A stretch of DNA of 64,000 nt, taken from positions 93,106 through 157,105 of the forward strand of contig PUQB01000283.1 of the NCBI GenBank assembly GCA_003024785.1, written 5' to 3'. The notes beneath the pieces were generated by a model. That model saw nothing but the letters and a program-made list of their open reading frames with translations. It was not told the origin of the DNA and did not search any database. This document shows positions 44,545-56,124 of the stretch, in pieces; within the stretch, counting starts at the first letter, position 1; each line of letters starts with the position of its first letter. Origin of the DNA: Selaginella tamariscina. Its lineage: Eukaryota > Streptophyta > Lycopodiopsida > Selaginellales > Selaginellaceae. The position numbers and the translations under genes were made by a program.

Positions 44545-45794
44545 TTATAGTAGCAGAAATTTTGGAACCAACATAAGATACTTTCCTACAAAACTAGACA
44601 TTTAATAATTTTAGATTTAGGTAATGTCATTTTGTAAATTATAATAAATATTTATATTTATTTATAGCAAAATTATTAAATGAGCATTAGTGAGTTTAAA
44701 TTTTTAGTAAATGCGACTATATTATTGCTATATACTTGTGCGTGCGTGTAATAAGTTATGTCTTGGAGTTACATATGTATTGTAACTTACACGCACGTGT
44801 TTACTGACTTATCCAAGATCAATTATTTAGATATATAAAATTTTCTTATAATTTCTACATTATTTACTGCTGTTTTAAAATTAAAATTTATTCTTAATTT
44901 CACGATTTTTCAGTTTGAGAACTTTATATAGATTCATGTCTTGAAGGAGCATATCTAACTTTATATGTGAAAATATAAAAATAAATATACACATCTTATT
45001 CATGAATGTGCATAGATTGATTTTCAGGCATGTGTTAAATCCACACACATGTATATTAACATCATTAACTTTATTCAAAACTGTTTGTCATGTATAGTGT
45101 TGCTAACAACTGTTCCAAAGTTTAAATAAGAGTTCTTCAAATATCTATTTAATATTATGACAAACTTGAAAAATGTCAAAATTAAGGATCAAAACTCCAT
45201 GAAGTTAATCAATTTAAATAATCGTTAGGTAAAATATTAAAGATTTTTTAGTATTATTATATTGGTTAAAGTTCTAGGTTTAGGTATTTACTTATGCTGC
45301 TGCAACGACTTGTGGCGGCTACGACTCGAAATGGAAGGAATTTGTATTTGCAACATAATGGAAATCAATCTCACAGGTATTACACTACATTGAAGAAGTA
45401 ATAAAAGCTAGAATTTAAAACATACATATATAAGTTTTGCATTGTGTGTGTATATATCTATCTATATATATATACACCCCAAACTTCAATAATTTTAAGA
45501 ATCAATCAAAATGGAATGTGCATTAGTAAATTATTAAAAAATAAATAAATAAGCAAATGCTAATTATAATTTTGTATTATGTCTAATAGCTGTGTTTTAG
45601 AGTGAACTACTAATAATAAATGTTTATTGATTTTTTAAAATAATTTTTAATTTAGTTTTTAGATGCATGAAGTCTGTAATTTGAAGTTTCAGGAGTATTA
45701 ATTTAAAACATCCACTGATGTAAATTATGTAGTCACTTGCTACTCTCTCTCTCTCTCTCTTTATATATATATATATACAACAGATTTTAAACTA
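41200..45794. other. AT-rich intergenic DNA with dispersed duplications
   Basis: No gene seen. The segment 43302-43440 (CTAGGTTTAGACATTTACTT through GAAGTAATAAAAG) recurs at 45265-45405. Further collinear matches follow, at 44045-44160 with 45515-45620 and at 44365-44410 with 45645-45700. This suggests an old direct duplication with unequal deletions. A (TA)n(GT)n tract is at 44490-44540 and a (CT)n(TA)n tract at 45740-45778. Confidence 0.6.
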
Positions 45795-46330
45795 ATGTTT
45801 AACAGCAGATACTTTGCTACAAAAACTAGACAACAGCAACCAATGAAAAAAAACCTACACAATTTCCAGCAGAAACAAATACGTGGACCAGTAGTGGAAA
45901 AGAACGTGGACGAGCTTAGTGAATGCATAAACTGGATGTTTAAGTGCCAGGTTAAACTTAAGAGAGGATTAGTAGCACTCGGATGCATGCAACTTGCAAC
46001 GGCCTGGTGGATTATCGGTACTCATTACACTCCGACGCCCTCTATCTATTCTATACTTGTTTAAGCACTGGGGTCACATTCCAAATTGCTTATGTTCTCC
46101 ATCACACATTGAAACCGCTGGTGTGTGCGTGGGAGCGTGCGTGCGTGTGAGAGAGAGATTGAACTTATATTTATTTGCAGCTAGTCAACAGGATGAGAGT
46201 CGTGGAGTCCATCAAGGCTGTGAACGACATGCTTGCAAGGTCGAATGTGGTTGCAAGGTATACTGTGGTTGCTCTCGGTGGCGCCTTTGCTTACGAGGTT
46301 GTACCTCATTTTGTGAAGATTACTTGGTAA
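45795..46330 (+). CDS. Small unrecognised two-exon protein
   Basis: Exon 1 is 45795-46017 (ATG, about 74 codons; MFNSRYFATKTRQQQPMKKN start, NVDELSECINWMFKCQVKLKRG, then a hydrophobic LVALGCMQLATAWWIIG). It ends at GTACTC. Exon 2 starts after TTATTTGCAG at 46181 and ends at the TAA at 46330. In the frame giving RMRVVESIKAVNDMLARSNVVARYTVVALGGAFAYEVV it carries a second hydrophobic segment. The donor as placed is one base out of phase with that frame, so either the donor is elsewhere or there is an indel. Two short hydrophobic segments suggest a small membrane or organelle protein, but I do not recognise it. Confidence 0.45.
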
Positions 46331-46674
46331 TTCTTTCTTATTATACACCATCTCTCTCTCAGCACAGGAATCAATATGTACAATATATACTGTGGGCGTC
46401 AGAAGTTGTATCACATTTCTTAGCATTCTGTTTTAAATTTTAAAAAAATCCGAATATTCGGTGAATAAATAGCCGACCAAACCACTTTTTAAATGGTTCC
46501 CCACAGAAAGTGACCGTCCAACATTCTGGAATTCGTCCGGCCACCTCTTTTTTAAGCAAATGCCGGTTTTCTTATATGCTAAAATTCTTAATTTACATTT
46601 ACATTCCTCCGGTGGAGCATCGCACTCACATGGAAAGACAAAACAGGGGGCTCTGTGAGAGGGGATCTATCTAC

Positions 46675-47184
46675 ATGGGATCGTGTACAAGCAAGCCAGG
46701 TTCATCGGGGAGTACCAGAACGAAGAGGAAGAGCGGAGATCATCAGCCGACTGGGCTCGATAAGTACTCATTCTCTGCTGTGAATCCGGCTTTTGCAGAT
46801 TTCGAGGGCCTGCACGGATGCTCGCCGGAGGAGGAGGAAGCCGCTGCCCGGCTCCGGCAGCTCGCCCAGCAGTCTTTTCTAGTCACACCATCGAACGAAT
46901 TGCCGGATCAGTCGTCCGATGTGGATCTTACTTCTCTTGCATGCGGTCGGGAGATCGAGGAGATTGAGGAATTGCCGGGTCCGGCGGTGGATGTTCAACA
47001 GGAGGCTAGTAATAATAATGCACTGAAGAGGACAGGGAGCTACAGGGGCAGGAATCATTACAACCACCATCGCCACAAGGTGAGGGTTACCGAGGAGAAG
47101 CTTGTGATGAGTTCCTCGTGCATGCCCAGTTACTCTCTCGGCGTGGTTGTGACTCCCGAGTGTCGTATCAAAAACAGGTTCTGA
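46675..47184 (+). CDS. Predicted N-myristoylated small protein, unknown function
   Basis: A 169-residue intact ORF in GC-rich sequence. I chose the ATG at 46675 because it gives MGSCTSK. Gly2 with Ser6 fits N-myristoylation and Cys4 a palmitoylation site, so plasma-membrane attachment is likely. The frame is open further upstream (from 46510), but that part has poor coding character. The rest is mostly disordered: a basic Ser/Lys stretch, an acidic Glu/Ala-rich helix (CSPEEEEAAARLRQLAQQSF), an IEEIEELPG motif, a His/Asn-rich segment (RNHYNHHRHK) and a conserved-looking C-terminus (SYSLGVVVTPECRIKNRF). The plant-like MGSCxSK start is shared by several unrelated membrane-anchored families, so the name stays open. 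Confidence 0.65.
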   Translation: MGSCTSKPGSSGSTRTKRKSGDHQPTGLDKYSFSAVNPAFADFEGLHGCSPEEEEAAARLRQLAQQSFLVTPSNELPDQSSDVDLTSLACGREIEEIEELPGPAVDVQQEASNNNALKRTGSYRGRNHYNHHRHKVRVTEEKLVMSSSCMPSYSLGVVVTPECRIKNRF

Positions 47185-50100
47185 TAAATAATTAATTTAA
47201 ATGTACATTTAATACTAATTAAAATGGTATAAATATATATACTGGTATTGTCTGTACGTTCCTGACCAAGAGTATTTATATAGAAACACAGTGAACATAA
47301 ATTTTCAGAAAGACAGGTTGAAAGAGTCTATACTTTCTATGTAAGACAATTATATTCTTTTATATAATAGTTATATTTAACTTAATGGATTTTCAATAAC
47401 CCATTTATACTTTAACAACTTTTTATTTAATGACTTGTATTTGGCATCATATCTAATATCTGTTTAACTTAAGTACATCCAAGCATTATAAATATATTAT
47501 TTCAAAAGTTTAAACTTCTTTAAACTCATAATTCAATAGAATTAGTGAATGAAAAATATTATTAGTAAAATTTGCTAATTTTAATAAGTATAAATCTAAT
47601 TTATTCTCATTGTTTATCGATACATCTACTTAAAAGCAAAATAGAATCTTTTTATATACCCTTTACTGTCGTGTTTACATTTGAATTGATAACTCCGATA
47701 AACTTTGTCTTATGCAAAACCTCAAATAATCAATTAACCATTCAAATTCAAAGATAATAAAATGTTAAAAAAGAAAGAAAAATAATATAAAAAAGAATAA
47801 TGTAAATAATTAATGGTTTGGGTTGATAAAATAATTATTATTGATTTTTTTTTTCAAATCCATAATCTTTATGAAAACCTTTAATAATAAATTTAAATCT
47901 TTTTTTTCAAGATTAATAATCTCAATTTGTCCCATTTTTAGCTCTTATTTATTTTGAACTTATTTTATTTAAAATGTATAACAATTTATTTTAAGATTTT
48001 ATTTCGATTTGATATCTTTATTACTTATGCAAATTTATTATACTTATTTAATTAATTAATTTAGTAACATTTTAAATTTTAAGTTATGCATCTTTACTCT
48101 GCATTATAATTTTAACTTGAATAATAAGTTAATATGTATTAATGTAATATAATATATTATAGGTGAATAACAATTAAATTTAAATAAGAATTGGACAATA
48201 ACTTGGATTCTTTATGTAAATTTTAAATAAGGACTTGTATAATTTCCTTTAAAAATTCTTTAATCGTCCATGTAAGATAAACATTATAAAATATAATAAA
48301 TATTATATGTTTTATATAATAAAGAGTGAGATATGAGAAAATGAAGATTTAAATAATATAATTTTTTAATTAAAATGATTAATGAAATGTAATAATGAAA
48401 TAAAATTTTAAATAATCATTTTTTAATTGGAAATTTTATTTAATTCTTGCCTTGCTTAATTAGAATTAATTTTAAAATTTTTATTTATCATTTTAACAAA
48501 TTGTATTATCATTTTAACATTATAATTCTTTTCTCAGCCATTATTTTTTAAGAATTCTTATTTTAGTTTAATTTTTTTTCTTTCAGTTTTATAAGAACAA
48601 TTATAATATGTAGTACTTTAATTATTTATTGTGTTATTTTAAATTTAATTTAATTTAAATATAAACTTTATGTCATTCATCTTCATAATCAATACTCTTC
48701 TTTTATTAAATTAAAACTTATATAAGGTAACATATATATCATGTATTTATAACTAGGAATATATGATGAAAATATATTTAATAATATGAATTATGCCTTA
48801 TTAGATAATATGAAGTTTACCCTTCATTTAGTGTCACATGTTTTTAATATATAAACTTATATGTATGTTATTAAATCTTCTTTAATATTTTAACAATTTG
48901 ATTAATCTTTATTACAAACTTTTTACTTATTTTTTAAATTCAAACCTATAAAAAAAAATTTCTTAATTAACAATAGAAACATTAAAATTTTTAATAATTT
49001 ATTATCTTTAAGTTAATATTTATAATCTTGTGTAATGTAAACTCAGAATAATTTTTTTAATTTTAAAACTAATACATCAATGTGAATATGTTTTTTCTAC
49101 ATATCATTAACATTATAAATAAATATATTGAGTTTGTTATTTGATTTTACATCTATTTTAATACATGGGCATTATAATATTAAAAATTCAATTTTATTAT
49201 ATATATACAAATAAGTCGTTATAATTAAATATTTTAGTATTTATTAATTATTATTCTAGATACATGTGAAAAGTTTGTAGAATATTAAAACATAACTTTG
49301 ATGCATGAAAACCCAATAGATATTCACTTTGACTATATAAAAATACTAAATTTAATTATTATTATTTTTATTTTATTAATATATAGTAAAAAAATTAAAT
49401 ATACTTTTAACTTTTCTGCATTTGGTAAATGTAAACATATATCGTTTATATATATATATATATATATATGCATAGTATATGTGTATTAATGTAATAAAAA
49501 TCCATTACAAAAAACCATATATATAAGTTAAAATCGACCTTAAACCTACTATTCTAGTATATACTTCTTTTGGTATATAAGGAAAAATATTTTTAAAAAG
49601 ATAATATCATTTTAAAAAACAATATATGTGCGTGGGTGTGTGTGTAAACTAGTAATTGAAAAATAAAACATTATATACATATGTACTTGCAAATGCATAA
49701 GAGTGTAAAATTATATAAAGTTAATATGTTAATTCCATAATTAATATAACTATTCAAACATTATGAAATTAAAAATACATCTAATATTTCTAAATTTACA
49801 TGCATACTATATAAATGTGTATACGTGTGTGATTATATTATGTAACATATACGATTATTTGACAATATTTTTCATTTCTCATTAATAAAAGTTTAATAGT
49901 TTATTATATATATACTTTAGATTATTTTTTTAATATAAATATAAAACATAAAATAGAGACAAACCTGTTAAATAAAAAAGAATAATAATGTTTGGGAAAA
50001 TGCTAAGACTGAATTTTATAGTTTTAAAAAATTAAAAAACTTAATAAACTCAAAAGAAATATTAGATACATCTATTAGTTAACCACATTGATGTACATAG

Positions 50101-50570
50101 ATATGCATGTGTATAAAATTGAAATAGTCGAGGAATAAAGCTATATAAAATTACATTATATGTTTTAAATTAAAAGTAATTAAATTTTCAATTTGTAATG
50201 AACTAAAGTTTTGATTTTATAAATGTCAAAAGACTTATGAAGAATACATATATACATATATACATTTTAAAATGTATATGCATGCATCTACTTCATCTAA
50301 TGTCTTAGTACGTTTTTGTAATTAATAAATTATAATATACTTTTAAAAAATTTATTATTATATCTTGAACTTATTATTATTATGTTATATTTAAGTAATA
50401 ACATATATGTATGTGTGTATATGTATGTATGTATGTATGTGTAAGCATGTACAACTATGTAATTAGAACTTTATGTACCATGTCATACATCCACGTCACC
50501 AAATTATATCCATGTCATAGCTTCAGTCCTATGACAGTTGGCAGTTTATAATCACGGCACGCAGAACATG
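47185..50570. other. AT-rich intergenic DNA
   Basis: About 3.4 kb without coding signal. Microsatellites include (TA)n at 49447-49470 and (GTAT)n near 50408-50440. No transposon structure seen. Confidence 0.65.
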
Positions 50571-50579
50571 TTGGAAACT

Positions 50580-50592
50580 CACGTGACACGTG
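50580..50592 (+). promoter_or_regulatory. Twin CACGTG boxes upstream of the zinc-finger gene
   Basis: CACGTGACACGTG holds two G-box/ABRE-type cores (50580-50585 and 50587-50592), about 135-147 bp before the ATG at 50727. AAACCC-type motifs lie downstream at 50630-50665. They are in promoter position in an otherwise AT-rich flank, so regulation by bZIP or bHLH factors is plausible but not shown. Confidence 0.5.
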
Positions 50593-50726
50593 CCTTAAAT
50601 TGAAGCGAAGGCCATCGGACGGCGGATCCTAAACCCCTTTCCTAAACGGGAGGGGCACAAACCCTTTCCTTTTGGTGAAGCGCAGCGAGTCGAGTGATCA
50701 TACGAGCGGGAGTAGGATTGGCGGGT

Positions 50727-52325
50727 ATGACGCAGGTAATCCCTCTGTGTCTCTCTCCTCTCCCTCTCTCTGTGTTTTAGGGCTCATCGATTTCTTCAAA
50801 ATCAATTTCTAGGGTTCGTTGATTTTTAAATTTCTTTTCAGCAGGTGGATAATCGAGCTGCGTCTGGCACGAAGCGGGCTCGTTCCGAAGGTAATTTATG
50901 TATATGTATATATTATATGTATCTGACTTCAAAACCAAACCCACAACACGAGACATGGAAAATGTATATATACATTTCATATATGTATTGTGTATATTGT
51001 ACATTTTGTTTTATAATTACCTTCACACAAATACATGCATATATGTCTTGTGTCGTTTTCACAAACATATGGCTTTGTAGCTAGTTACACACACTCTTGT
51101 ATATACTCCTGTCCGTATCTCGTTTATGCCCAAGAGTTTTATGAATTTATGGTTTTGTAATTAGATATGTATACACTGTATGTGCGTTTTCATTAATTAT
51201 TTAGGTCCCCGTGGTGAAGGAGATTGGACGTGTCCTGTGTGTGGCAATGTCAATTTTGCTTTCAGACCTACGTGTAACATGCGGAAATGCGGGGCTTCTA
51301 AGCCGACAGAAAGCACACCGGTACATATATATTGCTATGTTAGAATACATTAATATTTATATACATAGAGAGGGAGAGGGAGGGAGTCCTATTTTAGCAT
51401 TAGAGAGCATACTCAAATTATAATTGAACTTATAAAGTAAGATAGCTGTTTAGTAAACAAATAGGTCTCTTGTATATAGATAATTCGCTTTTTATATGTG
51501 TGTGTGCGTGTGATGAAAATACCTGTGTAAGTTTGTTTCTTTTATGTTTTGTGTACAGAGGCATTTGGGACCTTATGATCAAGCACCTCCAGGGTTGTAT
51601 TTAGCCGGTCCAGGTGTACCGCCTCCGCTTGCTATGGGAGGATATCCTCCGTATCCACACCCCGTATCCCCTGTTCCATACGACTACGGTGGTATGAACG
51701 TGCCTCCTCCGTATAGCCCGATACCCCTACCAGGTGCTTACGGTCCTATGGGAGGTAACTGTGTGTGTGTGTGTGAATGTACGTATATATTAGGTAGATG
51801 TTTAAAGTTAAATGCATAGTTTAATGAAAACTTTGTTAGATTATGATCCGTATTAACTTTATGTATCAAGTTGGCTATGTAGGACCTGGTTATGGCGTGG
51901 ACGGTTATGGCATGATGGTTCGAGGTCCAACTGTATGTAAAATCTTTAAACATATAGATAGCTGGTTTATATATGACACGTGCCTCTCTGCTTATACTGC
52001 GTTTAATTATTGCGTGTGTGTGTGTTGTAAATAACATGATATATTAAGATATGTTTTCTTCATTTTAATCTGGTTTCTTTTAGTATCCTTTCATGCAGAT
52101 TCCAGGACCTCGACCCGGAGTTCAGATTGAAGAAAATGGTTCACGAAAGCGTAGGGGAGGTAAATGTTTAATACAATCTGCACATCGAAATATATTATAT
52201 GGTGTGTGTGTGTGTGTGTGTGATAGTTCAAAGCCAGATAATTTTATCATCTTTACATATATTTTCGTATATGGAAAATATGTATATGCACAGACATGCA
52301 TGTATACTTATACACATTTTGTGTC

Positions 52326-52386
<61 letters not shown>

Positions 52387-52868
52387 TACACGCCTTTATT
52401 ACAGGGCCAGAAACATCGGAGGGCGACTGGATATGCCCAAAGTGTGGGAACTCAAACTTCGCATTTAGGACGGTCTGCAACATGCGTAAATGCGGAACGC
52501 CAAAGCCTGCAGAACCGGTTTGTCCAAATCGTGTTTTCATAACCCCCGGTTTAATTCATGACACGCACCAGGTCNNNNNNNNNNNNNNNNNNNNNNNNNN
52601 NNNNNNNNNNNNNNNNNNNNNNNNNNNNNNNNNNNNNNNNNNNNNNNNNNNNNNNNNNNNNNNNNNNNNNNNNNNNNNNNNNNNNNNNNNNNNNNNNNNN
52701 NNNNNNNNNNNNNNNNNNNNNNNNNNNNNNNNNNNNNNNNNNNNNNNNNNNNNNNNNNNNNNNNNNNNNNNNNNNNNNNNNNNNNNNNNNNNNNNNNNNC
52801 CCCGGATCCCCCACAGAAGAGTAGTTCCCGTAAGTCTCTCTATCTCTCTGTCACTGTCTCTCTCTCTC

Positions 52869-52899
<31 letters not shown>

Positions 52900-53069
52900 A
52901 ACTTGTTGTGTTTTATAGAAGGACCAACACCTGAGGGTAGCTGGACATGCGATGCTTGTGGGAATGTAAATTATCCATTCAGAACAAAATATGTAACCGC
53001 AGGAATTGTGGCGTTGAAAAGCCAGGTGATGCAAAATTGGTTACAGACGAATCCCCATCATCTAACTAG
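50727..53069 (+). CDS. RanBP2-type zinc-finger protein with three fingers
   Basis: Exons: 50727-50735, 50845-50890, 51205-51320, 51559-51754, 51871-51932, 52084-52159, 52405-52517, a partial exon ending about 52829 after the gap, and 52919-53069. The start MTQVDNR and the basic TKRARSEG lead into finger 1 (GDWTCPVCGNVNFAFRPTCN, C at both ends of MRK). A Pro/Gly/Tyr-rich linker follows (PPGLYLAGPGVPPPLAMGGY). Finger 2 is GDWICPKCGNSNFAFRTVCN and finger 3 starts GSWTCDACGNVNYPFRTK. The fingers follow the plant W-x-C-x2-C-x10-C-x4-C form. RanBP2-type fingers of this class bind single-stranded RNA, so a nuclear RNA-binding role is likely. In the last exon two extra bases (near 52992) shift the frame just before the last cysteine pair; the other frame continues to TAG at 53069. 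The second exon has a tandem CAGCAG acceptor. The exon after finger 2 is partly lost in the run of N. Confidence 0.85.
52329..52376. repeat. (TA)n microsatellite in a zinc-finger gene intron
   Basis: About 46 bp of perfect TA between the exons at 52084-52159 and 52405-52517. A (CT)n(GT)n tract lies at 52856-52898 in a later intron. Confidence 0.95.
52575..52799. other. Assembly gap of 225 N
   Basis: A run of N inside the zinc-finger gene, between the exon of finger 2 and the short exon ending DPPQKSSS-like. It marks unresolved sequence, probably including a small exon. Confidence 1.
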
Positions 53070-53660
53070 GTACGCTTTAGTTTAACTTATATTAGGTTAA
53101 CTTAAAGTAGTAAATATAATCTATTAACTAATATTAAAATACTAAGTAGTAAGAACACCGTCATAATCTGAGAGTTCTTTACCTGGCGTATGTAAATATA
53201 TATACACTGAGTATGTGCATATATTTCCTGATTAATTTGTTATTTATTTCTATATTTTATTGTATTTTATTATGTGTTGTGAGTCTGTTGTTACTGTTTC
53301 TTTGGTTTTCCAGTAACTAAGTCGTCGTGGAGGGTCCGTGTTGGTCGGGTTGTCGGTCTACTTATACGGTCTACGGTCTGTGTACGGTCCATGTACGTCT
53401 ACGGTCTTGTACGTGTCTACTCCTTTTCTTTTTACCCTGAAAGTGTCTGTTTATAAATTCTGTGCAGTCGGGTGTTTTTACACTTCAGAGAATATACCAT
53501 TATGCTGAACATATGCTGAAACCTCCTGATACACCCTTTCCGTGCATACTTGTACACGTACGGCTCTTAAACAGCCCTCTTTTCTTTTCATATTTATATA
53601 TGCTTACATGTATATACATGCATACATGTGAACACATTCATATCTGTGGTAGAGATGCTT
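53070..53660 (+). other. Probable 3' UTR with a TACGGTC-motif cluster
   Basis: Downstream of the stop, a higher-GC segment (53310-53600) follows a TTTTCCAG that looks like a splice acceptor, so it may be a spliced 3' UTR exon. TACGGTC or a one-base variant occurs five times between 53362 and 53412. Confidence 0.35.
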
Positions 53661-54590
53661 AGGATATATGGTTATTATTCTAAATAATATTATTCCAAGA
53701 ATATGATTATAGTGTATATCCATATAAATGATGTAATTTTATTAACTATGTTAAAATCTCAGCTTAACATAGCTGTAATTTAATAATATATGAAACTTTA
53801 TGGTTTACAAATCTTTGAGACTTTCTGAGCTTTAAAATTAAATATAATATTAATAAATTAAGTGGATTCATTAAAAATGTAAATTGGAAATATTTATAAT
53901 GTTATTTGTTATGACTTATGTGTTATATATTAATGTATTGCTTATAAATTCATATATAGAAACCTCTCCCATGTATTCAATTCAATGTATATTGTTTTGA
54001 TATATATATATAAGTAAATGAATATATAATTGGCTATATTATACTTAATAGATAATGAATTTATTAATATCAAAACTAATAGCACTGTTAGTATATTATA
54101 TATAGTAGTGTTAAATATATTGTTTTAATACAGTTTATACTTTCAATACGTGTATTTTTAAATAACCAGATTTGAGTTCATGAAATATCATAACGATTAG
54201 TATGTAAAGAGGGTAAGGAGTGTGTGTGTGTGTGTGTGTTTATACACACCCTAAAATTTGTCATATTTATATATATACCTCTTGAAATTTATATTTACCT
54301 AGAAACTTCAATTTAATTTTTTTTCTGCATTTCAAAATTAAAAATTAAAAATATTTTTAAAAATTTAATAAAAGAAAATATTGTTTTATTATATTTAGCC
54401 CAATTAAACATATATTGTAATGTAACGTAATTATTTTTAAAAATATTGGCATTTCTTAACATTTGTTATTATGATATATTTTAATAAATTTTATTTTGTA
54501 AGATCCATGTGTACAATTGCATGTGCACATATTATTATTAGTGTAATGAGTTTTAATAGTTGTTGGATTAGTTTCAATTTGGATCATTTG
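53661..54590. other. AT-rich intergenic DNA
   Basis: No gene or structured feature was seen apart from a short (GT)n at 54219-54239. Confidence 0.6.
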
Positions 54591-54989
54591 CAGTTAGGGT
54601 TCTTGAATTAATAGATATATATATTTTTATATTTCAATATGAACCATTTGCTCTTGTATATAAGTTAGGGTTCTTGAATTAATGGATATACATATTTTAT
54701 ATTTCGAGAGCTGTCACATTGGTGGAAGTGAGGGGCACCTTTAATTGTTCTTACGGAGTGCCCGAATTTATGTCTTTTTTGTCTTCTTAAATCTAGTTTT
54801 TCCATTGTCTAAATTTATTTCTTTATTATAAATTTTGTCTTTTTTTGTACATGGATCTACAACAGGTAAATCCTTTGTTTATGGAGTAGTTACTCATGCA
54901 GTTGTTAAATGCCATGTGGATGCAATTGAACAATCACTCTTAGTTGATGGTAGTATTCACAATCCAGGGTACTTATGCTCCTGTTGTAA

Positions 54990-55560
54990 ACCTTGTCGTC
55001 CGGCCGGATTTTTTTTGCGGAAATCATGAAGATGATGTGTACCATTGGTTTGACCATTTCACCGTGGTTGTTACATATGATTCATAGGATTGTGCTCAGT
55101 GTTTACACGAGTTTCCTACTTGTTTTCAATGCAGTTTGGTATTCGCTTTTAGAGCCTTTTGCTGTGTACAGAACCTAACATGTCGGAACGCATCAAGTTA
55201 TGTATGTTGTGGCTAGCACTTCGTCGAGACCTTGTGGGACATATGCATGCACTAGCTCCAATGACTCTTGACGATGCTTTAAGGCTGGCACCGATATGAG
55301 TTGTCACCTCCTTTACGTTCTCTCATTCCACTTCATGTTGGGATGGACCTGCTCTGATGGAGGTTGATGCTGTTGCTACTCGTGTACCAGCACAAGGTTA
55401 AGCCTGTGGGCGAGGACGTGGACGTGCAGTTCGTTGTTGGGCATGTGATGAGGTTGGACACATGTATCGGCGCTGTCAACGGGTTCCCGATTGGCATCCC
55501 CCATTTCCGGGGTGGAGGCTTGGTGTCAACAACGTCCGATTGACACCGCTGCAGTAGAAG
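54990..55560 (+). pseudogene. gag remnant with zinc knuckle
   Basis: DDVYHWFDHF-like sequence near 55032-55061, an ALAPMTLDDALRLA-like stretch near 55250-55290 and a CX2CX4HX4C knuckle (CWACDEVGHMYRRC) at 55435-55476 are in different frames, separated by stops. A matrix of deletions has removed most of the gag core. Confidence 0.8.
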
Positions 55561-56124
55561 GTCCTAATGTGGTGGATCTTCTGGGAAATGACGAATCGCA
55601 CGAGTAGAGGAGAGTCCTTGTGCGAATAAATTAGTGATCCCTTTGTCTTTCTTTCGGGAGTATCATCAAGGGTTCACTTGGCACCAGTTCATCCGGTCTT
55701 TACTTTTCAAGCTCGATTTAATCACACGCCACGTCTGTTTTTCTTTTAGTGTTAGTAAATACAGGTTCGAGTTTGCCTTTTATTTTTCAGTTTGTTACTA
55801 CACGTTGCAGCCTTCATTTGTGTCGTGCGATAGAACTAGTCTTCATTCTGTACGGCAACGAACACAGTCATGCTTGTTCGCGAGATAATGTTGACATAGT
55901 TGTTCGTGTTGGACAATCGTGAGCTTGAGCTTCAATCTTTGCGGGTGGTGCCGAGTTAAGCTTTTCACCTTATTCTTGGTATAGATTGATTGACTTGCAA
56001 TCTATTCCACTTTGTCTATTTACTTCCACCTCTGGTTGCATCACTTTTGTTTCACCTTTATTTTCAACCATCTTCCCTTCATGTTCCTCATTTCCCTCTT
56101 TGAATCCATCAAACGATCGTCGTG

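Noticed and set aside
52296-52901. 201-codon frame across the zinc-finger gene
   Set aside because: It spans the run of N and microsatellites; only the finger 2 exon inside it is real.
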